A stretch of 64,000 bases of DNA, taken from contig ONFE01000007.1 in the NCBI GenBank assembly GCA_900316985.1, forward strand, positions 43,628 through 107,627, given 5' to 3'. Made by a program: the position numbers and the translations under genes. Below, one piece after another: positions 1-7,687 of this stretch. This DNA comes from an uncultured Prevotellaceae bacterium. Lineage in GTDB: Bacteria > Bacteroidota > Bacteroidia > Bacteroidales > Bacteroidaceae. Each line of letters starts with the position of its first letter. Position 1 is the first letter of the stretch. The notes under the pieces were generated by a model. That model saw only the letters and a program-made list of their open reading frames with translations, was not told the origin of the DNA and did no database searches.

Positions 1-164
1 TAGAAATAGCCTTCTTTCTTCAGGTCGAAGAGCATAGCCATTTCCTCGGAGTTATCATACTTGAAAGTGGTGCTCTGGATGATGGGGAGCACGCGGGGGT
101 CACCGTTCTTGGGCTCCCATCCTGCCTGCACACAAAGTGTGGCTGTCTTTAGGTTCTTCTTCAT
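1..164 (-). CDS. O-acetylhomoserine sulfhydrylase / cystathionine gamma-synthase family enzyme, N-terminal part
   Basis: The first 54 codons of a minus-strand gene that runs off the left edge of the window. The translation begins MKKNLKTATLCVQAGWEP and continues through a VLPIIQSTTFKYD segment. This is the typical N-terminus of the Cys/Met-metabolism PLP-dependent family (MetY/MetB type), in which the IxxSTTF motif contributes to the active site. The ATG at 164-162 follows a complete promoter at 196-227 with a short leader. The family makes homocysteine or cystathionine from acylated homoserine. With only the N-terminus visible, MetY and MetB cannot be told apart. Confidence 0.82.
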   Translation of the reverse strand, partial: MKKNLKTATLCVQAGWEPKNGDPRVLPIIQSTTFKYDNSEEMAMLFDLKKEGYF

Positions 165-195
165 AGATTTTTTGTTGTTGCTTGTTTTGTGAGTG

Positions 196-227
196 CAAAG
201 ATACGATTAAGCGAGCACAATACCAAA
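196..227 (-). promoter_or_regulatory. Bacteroidetes-type promoter for the sulfhydrylase-family gene
   Basis: On the minus strand, TTTG (227-224) is followed after 20 bp by TATCTTTG (203-196). This fits the TTTG / TAnnTTTG consensus for the primary sigma factor of Bacteroidetes. The start codon is 31 bp beyond the -7 box. Confidence 0.75.
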
Positions 228-365
228 AAGAAACTTGTTTATTTTTGAATTGTCGAGCAAGAGTATCTTCTGTCAAGATACATTTTTTTGATTAAAATTG
301 ATACGGAACAGAAAAAAAGTATTATCTTTGCAAAAAGAATAGTTATCCTCAAATGTAATTGTAAG

Positions 366-656
366 ATGAAAAAGGTTTTATTGACTATTGTGCTCATTAT
401 TGCCCTGCTGGCAGTAGCATGCGCGCTGACAAATCCCTCCAAGGAGAAACATATCGACGCCATACAGGAGGCCTACATGGGCAACCTCGACAGCAAGAGC
501 CTCGACTTCCTTGACGGAAAGTCGCTTACCAAGATCGTGCTCAAGGGAACGCTCGACTACAAGAGCTACGGCGTCTGCAGTACGGGCAGGATTCTCGACA
601 AGGATGTCTCCTTCGGCATCCTCGGGCATGTTTTCGTAGTGGATAAAAAGAACTAA
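366..656 (+). CDS. Small exported protein, possibly DUF4359-like
   Basis: A 96-residue protein beginning MKKVLLTIVLIIALLAVACA, a hydrophobic N-terminus that could be a signal anchor or a lipoprotein signal (AVAC as a possible lipobox). The next residues, TNPSKEKHIDAI, resemble DUF4359 proteins, and the ending FGILGHVFV is hydrophobic. The ATG at 366 is preferred over an upstream in-frame start at 288 because it gives a clean signal sequence and lies downstream of a TATCTTTG box at 323-330. It is probably co-transcribed with the M48 protease 12 bp downstream. The function is unknown, and the family call rests on memory of the TNPS motif. Confidence 0.6.
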   Translation: MKKVLLTIVLIIALLAVACALTNPSKEKHIDAIQEAYMGNLDSKSLDFLDGKSLTKIVLKGTLDYKSYGVCSTGRILDKDVSFGILGHVFVVDKKN

Positions 657-668
657 AACCAAATAGCA

Positions 669-1583
669 ATGAGAAAATTGAGATTGATGATGGCCACCGC
701 ACTCGTGGTGCTGATGGCTGCCTGCGGTACGACACGTACGGTGCCCCTCACCGGCAGGACACAGAAAGTGGCTGACAATGCGCAGATGCTGAGTCTTTCC
801 TTGCAGGAATACCAAAGCTACATGAAGACGGCCAAGAAGTCGACCAATGCGCAGAACACCGCCATGGTAGAGCGTGTGGGTAAGCGACTGGCTGCCGCCG
901 TGGAGAACTATCTGAAGAACAACGGCTACGAGAGTGAGCTGCAGGGCTATCAGTGGGAATTCAACCTGGTGCAGAACAAAGAGGTGAACGCCTGGTGTAT
1001 GCCCGGCGGAAAGATCGTGGTCTATGAGGGACTGCTTCCCGTGACACAGACGGAAGCCGCACTGGCCATCGTATTGGGACATGAGATAGCACATGCCGTT
1101 GCTATGCACTCGGCAGAGCAGTATCAGAAGAAACTCAATCAGCAGAGTGGCCTTCAGGCTGGTGCCGTATTGGCACAGGTGCTCGGCGTAGGTTCAACGA
1201 TGACCTCCGTGGGCGTGCAGGCAGCATCGCAGTATCTGAGTTTCCGCAACCTGAGCTATTCACGCGACCATGAGACAGAGGCCGATCATCTGGGACTCAT
1301 CTTTGCCGCTATGGCTGGCTATGACCCACAGGTAGCCATCGACTTCTGGGGCCGTATGGGAACGAGCAACGTGCCTGAGTGGCAGAGCTCTCACCCCAGC
1401 AACGAGAACCGAATCGCCGCCATCAAGAAGGAGATGCCTGAGGCCCTGCAGTACTACAATGCCTACAAGGCCGCAAATACTCAGGGTACAACGACGACGA
1501 AGAAAGCTGCCACAACTACAACAAAGAAGGCTGCCACTACAACGAAGAAGAGCAGCGGCAAAGGCTTTAAGATAGGCGGTTGA
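669..1583 (+). CDS. M48 family metalloprotease, lipoprotein
   Basis: A 304-residue protein with a lipoprotein signal (LMAAC, lipid-attachment Cys19). The zinc motif HEIAH is at 138-142, with the third ligand in the ETEAD segment (about Glu204), the M48/Ste24-like arrangement. The preceding segment NAWCMPGGKIVVYEGLL (107-123) is also characteristic of periplasmic M48 proteases such as BepA and LoiP. These degrade or help assemble outer-membrane proteins. The C-terminus is a low-complexity TTTKKAATTTKK tail ending in GFKIGG, beyond the normal family fold. It follows the small exported protein at 366-656. Confidence 0.9.
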   Translation: MRKLRLMMATALVVLMAACGTTRTVPLTGRTQKVADNAQMLSLSLQEYQSYMKTAKKSTNAQNTAMVERVGKRLAAAVENYLKNNGYESELQGYQWEFNLVQNKEVNAWCMPGGKIVVYEGLLPVTQTEAALAIVLGHEIAHAVAMHSAEQYQKKLNQQSGLQAGAVLAQVLGVGSTMTSVGVQAASQYLSFRNLSYSRDHETEADHLGLIFAAMAGYDPQVAIDFWGRMGTSNVPEWQSSHPSNENRIAAIKKEMPEALQYYNAYKAANTQGTTTTKKAATTTTKKAATTTKKSSGKGFKIGG

Positions 1584-1594
1584 ACTCTCTGTCG

Positions 1595-2044
1595 ATGATC
1601 CTCCGTGCACCGAGGCCTTCACGCGTGAAAAACATGGAGGCCTCGGTAAGCCGTTTCTGGTGCAGAAAGGGCTATACGGGCATTACCATCTTCGGACATA
1701 TCTTCACCCGAACACAGGAGGATGCCGATAAGTTTAACAGCAAGTTCGACGCATTGAAGAACCATGAGATGATACATGTGCGCCAGGCACAGTCGCTTTA
1801 TGACAGTTGGTTTCTCTTCTATGTGCGCTACCTATGGTTCTCGCTGATGGCAGTCGGTTATGTACGCAGGATGAAAGGCGCCATGTACTATCTGAATCCG
1901 TTTGAGATAGAAGCCTACCGTTACATGTGGGAGCGCGACTATCTGGAACGTTGTAGCGAAGGGGCTGTGGGATGGCGCGAATACGCTCATATGTCGCTGG
2001 CTGCACGTATGCGTTACGTGAAGAAATACAATATTGCGCACTGA
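1595..2044 (+). CDS. HExxH-containing protein of unknown function
   Basis: About 149 residues with NHEMIHVRQ near the middle, which looks like a zinc-peptidase helix. A hydrophobic, aromatic stretch follows (SWFLFYVRYLWFSLMAVGYV), then a charged C-terminus rich in Tyr and Arg. Similar small Bacteroidetes proteins carry a KIHLRQ-type motif followed by a membrane helix, but no function is known to me. The start is uncertain. A TTG at 1580 overlaps the previous stop codon, ATG at 1595 is chosen here, and ATG at 1634 also keeps the HExxH region. Translational coupling to the M48 gene is likely. Confidence 0.6.
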   Translation: MILRAPRPSRVKNMEASVSRFWCRKGYTGITIFGHIFTRTQEDADKFNSKFDALKNHEMIHVRQAQSLYDSWFLFYVRYLWFSLMAVGYVRRMKGAMYYLNPFEIEAYRYMWERDYLERCSEGAVGWREYAHMSLAARMRYVKKYNIAH

Positions 2045-2098
2045 CTGCAAACTTTTGCGAACTGATGCTGAAAATGTACATTTTTGCGAATGCGTTTT

Positions 2099-2130
2099 TT
2101 TGGCGGGTTCGCTTTTTTCTTCTATCTTTG
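2099..2130 (+). promoter_or_regulatory. Promoter abutting the start codon at 2135
   Basis: TTTG at 2099-2102, a 20 bp spacer, then TATCTTTG at 2123-2130. The downstream ATG is only 5 bp beyond the -7 box, so the transcript should start at or next to the start codon. Confidence 0.75.
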
Positions 2131-2134
2131 CACT

Positions 2135-2824
2135 ATGATTGAATTCCAGACATCGAATTTCGTGCTGAGCAACCGCGAGTTGTTTCTAGTCATCATCGCA
2201 AGTGTGATCTACGTGGTGCTTTTTGTGGTGACCATCCTCAACAGCCGCCGTAAGATTCTCCAACTGCGCGAACGTATTAATAAGGTTCACGCGTTGAAGG
2301 AGGAGCAGGAGGCGCAGAGCGAGCAGAGTATCGAGGCCAACCGTAAGAAGATTGCCGAACTGGAGAACCTGCTGAAGAAACTCGGTGATGAGAACTCAAT
2401 GCTGAAACTGGAACTGGAAGAACGAAAGGCCAAGCTCGACTACGCCAATACGCTCGCCATTATCGACAATGAGAAACGTCAACAGGCAGAGTCGGTCATC
2501 TTCGGTTCTGACATATATGCAAAAATCAAGGACCTGATCGACCGTGGACAGACGATGGGCAAGGATGACTGGAAACGGCTGACGGAGCTGGTGGACAGCA
2601 TCTATTCGGGGTTCACTGGAAAACTTTACAGTTTATATCGGATGAACGAGCACGATTACCACGTGAGTCTGCTCATTAAGATCCACTTACAGCCCAAGGA
2701 GATAGCAACGCTGACGGCTCATAGCAAGGAGAGTGTGTCATCGACCCGCAGCCGTCTTTACCAGAAGATTTTCGGACAGAAAGCATCGCCCAAGGAGTGG
2801 GATGATTTCATCCTTTCATTATGA
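2135..2824 (+). CDS. Membrane-anchored coiled-coil protein with C-terminal LuxR-like HTH
   Basis: A 229-residue protein. One membrane helix (about 16-36, LFLVIIASVIYVVLFVVTIL) is followed by a long charged coiled coil (about 40-125). The C-terminal domain contains QPKEIATLTAHSKESVSSTR and RLYQKIFGQ, the pattern of the LuxR-like helix-turn-helix that ends many Bacteroidetes membrane regulators. The ATG at 2135 is chosen because an in-frame start at 2084 would lie upstream of the promoter at 2099-2130. It probably acts as a membrane-tethered DNA-binding protein; the target is unknown. Confidence 0.7.
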   Translation: MIEFQTSNFVLSNRELFLVIIASVIYVVLFVVTILNSRRKILQLRERINKVHALKEEQEAQSEQSIEANRKKIAELENLLKKLGDENSMLKLELEERKAKLDYANTLAIIDNEKRQQAESVIFGSDIYAKIKDLIDRGQTMGKDDWKRLTELVDSIYSGFTGKLYSLYRMNEHDYHVSLLIKIHLQPKEIATLTAHSKESVSSTRSRLYQKIFGQKASPKEWDDFILSL

Positions 2825-2854
2825 TAGAAGTAAACTTTTTAAATAGATTAGATT

Positions 2855-3301
2855 ATGATAGAGTATTTCGCAGACCACATGTGGCAACTATGGACGGTGG
2901 TAGCCGTCGTTTGCCTGATTCTTGAATTGATGAACGGTGATTTCTTCATCATGTGTTTTGCTATCGGCGGAGTCTGCTCTGCCATTGCCGCTGCTGTTGG
3001 TGCCGGTGTTTACTGGCAATTGGGCATCTTCGCCCTGTGCTCAGTGCTCAGCCTCTTCTTTGTACGTCCTGCAGCCCTTCGCTATCTGCATAAGAACGAT
3101 GACCAAAGGGTGAGTAATGCCGACGCCATTATCGGTCGTGAAGGACGTGTGGTGGAGACCATCGAGGCCGACGGTTTCGGACGTGTGGCCATCGATGGCG
3201 ATGTATGGAAGGCTGTCACTGAGGATGGTTCGCCTATAGAGAAAGGCCAGAAAGTGACCGTTGTCTCCCGTGAGAGTATTATTATTACCGTAAAATTATA
3301 A
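2855..3301 (+). CDS. NfeD-like membrane protein
   Basis: A 148-residue short-form NfeD protein. Three hydrophobic helices (about 11-24, 30-50, 54-70) are followed by a C-terminal OB-fold domain (about 88-148) with IGREGRVVETI and GQKVTVVSRES, the NfeD signature. NfeD proteins pair with SPFH/stomatin proteins, and the partner gene starts 21 bp downstream. The family is thought to organise membrane microdomains. Confidence 0.88.
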   Translation: MIEYFADHMWQLWTVVAVVCLILELMNGDFFIMCFAIGGVCSAIAAAVGAGVYWQLGIFALCSVLSLFFVRPAALRYLHKNDDQRVSNADAIIGREGRVVETIEADGFGRVAIDGDVWKAVTEDGSPIEKGQKVTVVSRESIIITVKL

Positions 3302-3322
3302 ATTTTTAAAACTATAAAAATT

Positions 3323-4279
3323 ATGGTTAACACTGGATTAATTGTATTGATTATTATTGTGGTCTTGGCACTGATTCTTGTCAAGAAGAGTCTTATCATC
3401 ATCCCCCAAAGCGAGACGAAAATTGTGGAGCGCCTAGGTAAGTATTACGCTACGTTGCAGCCTGGTATTAACCTCATCATCCCCTTCATCGACCGCGCCA
3501 AAGATATTGTCACACTGAACCGTGGACGCTATGTTTATTCGAACACTATTGACCTCCGCGAGCAGGTTTACGACTTTGACAAACAGAATGTGATCACGAA
3601 AGATAATATCCAGATGCAGATCAACGCGCTTCTCTATTTCCAGATTGTGGACCCCTTCAAGGCCGCCTATGAAATCTCGAACCTGCCTAACGCTATCGAG
3701 AAACTGACGCAGACGACTCTGCGTAACATCATCGGCGAACTGGAACTTGACCAGACACTGACCTCACGCGATACGATCAACACCAAACTCCGCGCCGTGC
3801 TCGATGATGCTACCGACAAGTGGGGCGTGAAGGTGAACCGCGTGGAACTGCAGGACATCACGCCTCCTTCAAGCGTGCTTAACGCCATGGAGAAGCAGAT
3901 GCAGGCAGAGCGTAACAAGCGCGCGCAGATTCTGACCTCAGAGGGTGAGAAAGCCGCAGAGATTCTGTCGTCTGAAGGTGAGAAGACGGCTATGATTAAT
4001 CGTGCCGAAGCCGCCAAGCAGCAGGCCATCCTGACTGCTGAAGGTGAGGCTCAGGCCCGTATCCGCAAGGCCGAGGCCGAGGCCATCGCCATCGAGAAGA
4101 TTACCGAGGCAGTCGGCAAGAGTTCGAATCCTGCCAACTATCTGTTGGCCCAGAAGTATATCACAATGATGGAAGAACTGGCCAAGGGTAATACTACGAA
4201 GACGGTCTATCTGCCATACGAGGCTACCAATCTGATGGGCTCTATCGGAGGCATCAAGGATCTCTTCAAGGCTGAGTGA
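3323..4279 (+). CDS. qmcA: SPFH/Band 7 family protein (stomatin-like, QmcA type)
   Basis: A 318-residue stomatin-like protein. A single N-terminal membrane helix (about 5-21) is followed by IIPQSETKIVERLGKY and LQPGINLIIPFID, both classic stomatin motifs, then the SPFH domain and an Ala/Glu-rich coiled coil (SEGEKAAEILSSEGEKTA) near residues 205-260. Its position immediately after an NfeD gene is the conserved NfeD-stomatin operon. It is expected to oligomerise at the inner membrane. The symbol follows the closest E. coli family and is not proof of orthology. Confidence 0.88.
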   Translation: MVNTGLIVLIIIVVLALILVKKSLIIIPQSETKIVERLGKYYATLQPGINLIIPFIDRAKDIVTLNRGRYVYSNTIDLREQVYDFDKQNVITKDNIQMQINALLYFQIVDPFKAAYEISNLPNAIEKLTQTTLRNIIGELELDQTLTSRDTINTKLRAVLDDATDKWGVKVNRVELQDITPPSSVLNAMEKQMQAERNKRAQILTSEGEKAAEILSSEGEKTAMINRAEAAKQQAILTAEGEAQARIRKAEAEAIAIEKITEAVGKSSNPANYLLAQKYITMMEELAKGNTTKTVYLPYEATNLMGSIGGIKDLFKAE

Positions 4280-4296
4280 TTAATCTTGAAACTTGA

Positions 4297-5352
4297 ATGA
4301 AAGTCTGTATAGTATGTGGAGCACGCCCTAACTTCATCAAGGTGGCTCCGTTGCTGAGAGCCTTGACCGACCGACAGCGGGATTTCTCACTCGTCTATAC
4401 GGGGAGTGAGAACGACCCTACGTTGGAGTCAACGCTCTTTGAGGATTTGCAGATTCCACGCCCTGATGTGTTTCTGGGCGTGGATAGCCAGAGCCTCAAT
4501 GAAATCACGGGGCGCGTGATGGGAGCATTCGACCAGTATCTCGAAAAACATCCCGCCGATGTGGTCATCGTTGTCGACGACCTTGCCTCCACCATGGCCG
4601 CCGCCATCGTCACCAAGAAACGCGGCATACGGCTGGCTCACCTCGTGGCAGGCACCCGTTCCTTTGACATCACCATGCCCAAGGAAGTGAACCGTCTGGT
4701 CATCGACGGTCTTTCCGACTTGCTCTTCACTGCTGGTATCTCATCGAGCAGCCACACCAACACCGAGGGCGTTTCGCAAAACAAAGTGTATATGGTGGGC
4801 AATATCCTCATCGACAACCTCCGCTACTGTCATAACCGCTGGCAGCGTCCGGCCCTGATGGAGGAAATGAAGCTCCAGGAAGGGAAGTACATCGTGCTGA
4901 CCATCAACCGCAAGGCTCTCCTCAACGACCAAGAAAACCTGCAGCGCATGCTCACCGCTATCGCCCAGAATGCCGCTGACGTGCCGGTAGTTGCCTTTAT
5001 CAGGCAGGTTTCAGGTATCCACCAACACCCATCACCCATCACCTATCACCCATCACTTCCCTACCTAGAATTCGGCTACCTCACGGCCCATGCCCTGGGC
5101 GTGATAACCGACAGCGGAAACGTAGCAGAAGAAGCCACTTTCAATCATGTGCCCTGTATTACGCTCAACAGCTACACCGAGCATATAGAGACCGTGAAAG
5201 TGGGAACGAATGTCCTTGTAGGCGAAGATGCGGAGTTGCTAGGGAAGCAAGTGGCCGAAATGGTCAGTGGCAATTGGAAGCACGGCGAACTTCCCGACCG
5301 TTGGGATGGACGTACCGCCGAGCGCATCCTTCAGATTCTTGATAATGGATAA
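4297..5352 (+). CDS. wecB: UDP-N-acetylglucosamine 2-epimerase (WecB family)
   Basis: A 351-residue GT-B-fold enzyme that interconverts UDP-GlcNAc and UDP-ManNAc for surface polysaccharide synthesis. Motifs are GARPNFIKVAPL (8-19), YTGSEND, VYMVGNILIDNLRY and TDSGNVAEEA. The last replaces the more usual TDSGGIQEE, so its exact specificity is less certain. Residues 239-253 (SGIHQHPSPITYHPS) are an insertion encoded by a CATCACC-type repeat just before LPYLEFGYL. The gene starts 17 bp after the SPFH gene and probably belongs to the same transcript. Confidence 0.85.
   Translation: MKVCIVCGARPNFIKVAPLLRALTDRQRDFSLVYTGSENDPTLESTLFEDLQIPRPDVFLGVDSQSLNEITGRVMGAFDQYLEKHPADVVIVVDDLASTMAAAIVTKKRGIRLAHLVAGTRSFDITMPKEVNRLVIDGLSDLLFTAGISSSSHTNTEGVSQNKVYMVGNILIDNLRYCHNRWQRPALMEEMKLQEGKYIVLTINRKALLNDQENLQRMLTAIAQNAADVPVVAFIRQVSGIHQHPSPITYHPSLPYLEFGYLTAHALGVITDSGNVAEEATFNHVPCITLNSYTEHIETVKVGTNVLVGEDAELLGKQVAEMVSGNWKHGELPDRWDGRTAERILQILDNG
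5011..5055 (+). repeat. CATCACC-type simple repeat inserted in frame in wecB
   Basis: Several near copies of a 7 bp CCCATCA unit lie in frame and encode SGIHQHPSPITYHPS. A related insertion encoding SGIHHHLSPVTHHP is in the endonuclease gene (39465-39506). Noncoding relatives occur around 41100-41135 and 41418-41466. Confidence 0.7.
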
Positions 5353-5362
5353 TGAATAATGA

Positions 5363-5447
5363 AACACAAAGACACAAAGGCACAAAGATTTAAAGTTTTC
5401 TCTTCATCGACTAAATTGAATTCTTTGTCTCTTTGTGTCTTTGTGTT
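5363..5447. terminator. Hairpin between convergent genes
   Basis: The arms 5363-5388 and 5422-5447 are inverted repeats matching at 24 of 26 positions, built from ACAAAG words. They lie between the convergent wecB and the EEP hydrolase gene and could end transcription from both sides. No clean T-run is present, so the function is inferred from position. Confidence 0.5.
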
Positions 5448-5458
5448 CAAATAAATTA

Positions 5459-6499
5459 TTAGAACCTAAACCGCGCTACTAACGGCAGATGATCGCTGAA
5501 GCCCCGTTGGTAGCGCATTCCATTGTAATTACGGTGTGGCTGTTTGCCCCCGTACTGAGTATCCTCTTCCAGTAGGAAATCAGGGTCGTGAACATACACC
5601 TCCTGAAAGGCAGGAACCAACGCACTGCTCACCAGGATGTGGTCGATGTTCTCCCATTTACCTTGATATTTATAGGTGGCCTTTGCCCCGTGATGTCCCA
5701 TGGCACCCTCCGAGATGTTATGCAACCGCTGACTGTGGAGATATTTCAGCAGCGGGTCGTTATCCCCGTCGTTGAAGTCTCCCGCTACGATGATTCGCGG
5801 CTGGGGATGGAGGCTACGGATGGAGTCGATGGAGGCCATCAGGCGTTCGCCTACTATCCGGCGGTTAGGGCGCGTCTGACGTTCACCCCCGAAACGACTG
5901 GGCGCATGGACTACGAAGACATGGAGCGTATCACCGCTGACCGTCTCACCGCAGGCATAGAGAATATCGCGCGTAGGGCGCATCCCTGAGAGCGGCTTTA
6001 TCCTGAGGGCATAGCTCCGAATGAGGCCGAAAGAAGCAGGGGAGTAGAGCAACGCCACATCGATGCCACGGAGGTCAGGACTATGCGTAATCAGGTATCG
6101 GTAACCTGCATTTCGAAGCACCGAACGTTCCGTCAAATCTTTGAGGACCGAGTCATTTTCAACTTCGCATAGGGCGACCATATCTGGCAGTTGCCAAGAG
6201 GGAGGAGACCCACCCCGGCCCATTGCTTTTCCCTTCGGCCAGCGACCGTTGGTTCCCGAGCTTTGCTCGCCTACCCGTAGCCTTTCCCTACTTAGGGAGG
6301 GAGTTTCCCCGCAAGAGATGATTTCCTGTCCGATGTTGTTGAGTTTCCGCCAGTAGCGCCCTTTGTTCCAATGGCGTGGGCTTGTCACCGTCCATTCCAT
6401 GTCGTCCTTCCCCTCTTCGTGTCGGTAGTTGAAGAGGTTCTCGCAGTTCAGTTCCACGAATGTGAACAGCGTGGTCAGCAGTATCCAGCAGAGATTCAT
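5459..6499 (-). CDS. Endonuclease/exonuclease/phosphatase family protein with a repeat-encoded insertion
   Basis: A 346-residue EEP-fold hydrolase. Recognisable motifs in order: VELNCENLF (15-23), LCEVEND (about 110-116), RGIDVALLY, VVHAPSRFGG, VAGDFNDG and the C-terminal FSDHLPLVA. Together these supply the metal ligands and catalytic His of the family. The N-terminus is hydrophobic and suggests export. Residues about 64-103 (from CGETPSLSRERL to GRGGSPPSWQL) do not belong to the fold. They are encoded by a GC-rich palindromic repeat at 6198-6310, with reading frame preserved. The substrate is unknown. Confidence 0.85.
   Translation of the reverse strand: MNLCWILLTTLFTFVELNCENLFNYRHEEGKDDMEWTVTSPRHWNKGRYWRKLNNIGQEIISCGETPSLSRERLRVGEQSSGTNGRWPKGKAMGRGGSPPSWQLPDMVALCEVENDSVLKDLTERSVLRNAGYRYLITHSPDLRGIDVALLYSPASFGLIRSYALRIKPLSGMRPTRDILYACGETVSGDTLHVFVVHAPSRFGGERQTRPNRRIVGERLMASIDSIRSLHPQPRIIVAGDFNDGDNDPLLKYLHSQRLHNISEGAMGHHGAKATYKYQGKWENIDHILVSSALVPAFQEVYVHDPDFLLEEDTQYGGKQPHRNYNGMRYQRGFSDHLPLVARFRF
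6198..6310. repeat. GC-rich palindromic repeat inside the EEP gene, with a nested segment
   Basis: The ends GAGACCCACCCCGGCCC and CCCTACTTAGGGAGGGAG match the two halves of the intergenic copy at 25841-25877. About 65 bp lie between them here, including a second small hairpin (CGAGC TTT GCTCG). The whole stays in frame and adds about 40 residues to the protein. Confidence 0.65.
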
Positions 6500-6645
6500 G
6501 AATGATCAGTCTTTATCTGGTGCAAAAATAACAATTATTATTCACACCCCCGTTGTTTTGTCGGTTAAAAATGGCATCTGTTATTCATTTTTCTTGTTGT
6601 TGTGTACTGATTTTATTTACAAACATTTTTCTAAAAAATGGGTTA

Positions 6646-7034
6646 AGCCTACACTACCTAATTCAATTACTTATCTATCAGTTTGTTATATAATGTAGGC
6701 TGCCTACATAAGCCTACATCATGTCTACACAAAAACGATAGTTTGGACTATTTTTGATCGTATAGTCAGTTCTTTGTGATAATAGTTTTCACGAGTTCCA
6801 ACAAAGTAAACTGTCAGTTTTATCCATTAAAACTACCAGTTTTCCTCATTAAAACTATCAGTTTTCATTATTGAAACTATTTGCAACTCTTTGTAAATAA
6901 GTTGTTTATGATGAATTCTAGGTTCATAAGAGACCGTTTCCTACCTAATAGTGTAGGCTTAGTGTAGGCTTGTGTAGGCAGCCTACATTAGTTTATCGAT
7001 TGATTATCAATAGTTTATAATGAGTAGTGTAGGT
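6646..7034. repeat. Inverted-repeat island with 11 bp-phased GTGTAGG words (noncoding)
   Basis: The gap 6500-7199 holds no convincing gene. It contains a large inverted repeat with arms about 6646-6731 and 6949-7034. Word positions are mirrored. On the left, CCTACA-type words start at 6648, 6703, 6713 and 6724 (steps 55, 10, 11). On the right, GTGTAGG starts at 6951, 6962, 6972 and 7027 (steps 11, 10, 55). The segment TAATGTAGGCTGCCTACA is identical in both arms (6691-6708 and the complement of 6973-6990). The spacer contains the 22 bp units at 6793-6902. Confidence 0.7.
6793..6902. repeat. 22 bp tandem units in the spacer of the 6646-7034 island
   Basis: Units begin at 6793, 6815, 6837, 6859 and 6881, exactly 22 bp apart. 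The three central ones share CAGTTTT followed by TTAAAACTA or TTGAAACTA, so each unit is itself a loose palindrome (AGTTTT / AAAACT). The outer units are degenerate. Confidence 0.65.
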
Positions 7035-7199
7035 TTTAGCTAATTTTCATAAATTTTCTTGTTAGAGTAGAATTTGCAATCACATGAAATCACGATTCTT
7101 TTTTAATCTCCAAAGATATCTAGACATTCCGGTGCCTTGTTGCCGGAACAGGTAGCAGCTCGATTGGATGAACTTTGTGAGGAATAACTATTTGCTTTC

Positions 7200-7676
7200 C
7201 TAATCTTCCTCACTTTCTTCCACGATGGTGTCGGCATCGGCTATGAGCTTCAGGAGATAACCTTGAATGCGACCAAGACCGTTGCCGCGAGGCCATGCAT
7301 TGGAGCCGGAGGAGTATATGCGCGTGCCGTCGGAGAACTTTGCGGCGAAATGCCATCCTTCGCCGTCAAGGACTTCCATTCGGGGCGTATAGTGCTCCTT
7401 GTACTTGTACATCTTCTCTTCGATGATAATCTGCTTGAAGGAATCTACAGCTTCCTTGCTAATCTGTTTCTGGAACAAGGGACCGTAGTTTTCTTTCATC
7501 GCAGTCAGCACATAATTTCCATTGGAGTCCTGCTTTACCCGTCCTTCATAAATATAACCTGCCATCGTACCGCTGTGGGTATAATCTACACTCAGTAGTT
7601 CGCCTGTGGGCTCAGGGGTTCCGCAGCCTATCAGACTCAATATTCCTGCAATCATACAAAACATACATTTTTTCAT
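7200..7676 (-). CDS. Putative lipoprotein of unknown function
   Basis: A 158-residue protein beginning MKKCMFCMIAGILSLIGC, a lipoprotein signal with SLIGC as lipobox. The mature part contains GRVKQDSNGNYVLTAMKENY and a C-terminal acidic tail (TIVEESEED). I do not recognise the family. The ATG at 7676-7674 is chosen over a TTG two codons upstream. The gene lies 11 bp after the RND pump gene on the same strand and is probably the last gene of the efflux operon. Where an outer-membrane channel gene would often sit, there is none. Confidence 0.65.
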   Translation of the reverse strand: MKKCMFCMIAGILSLIGCGTPEPTGELLSVDYTHSGTMAGYIYEGRVKQDSNGNYVLTAMKENYGPLFQKQISKEAVDSFKQIIIEEKMYKYKEHYTPRMEVLDGEGWHFAAKFSDGTRIYSSGSNAWPRGNGLGRIQGYLLKLIADADTIVEESEED

Positions 7677-7687
7677 AGTCAAAACGT

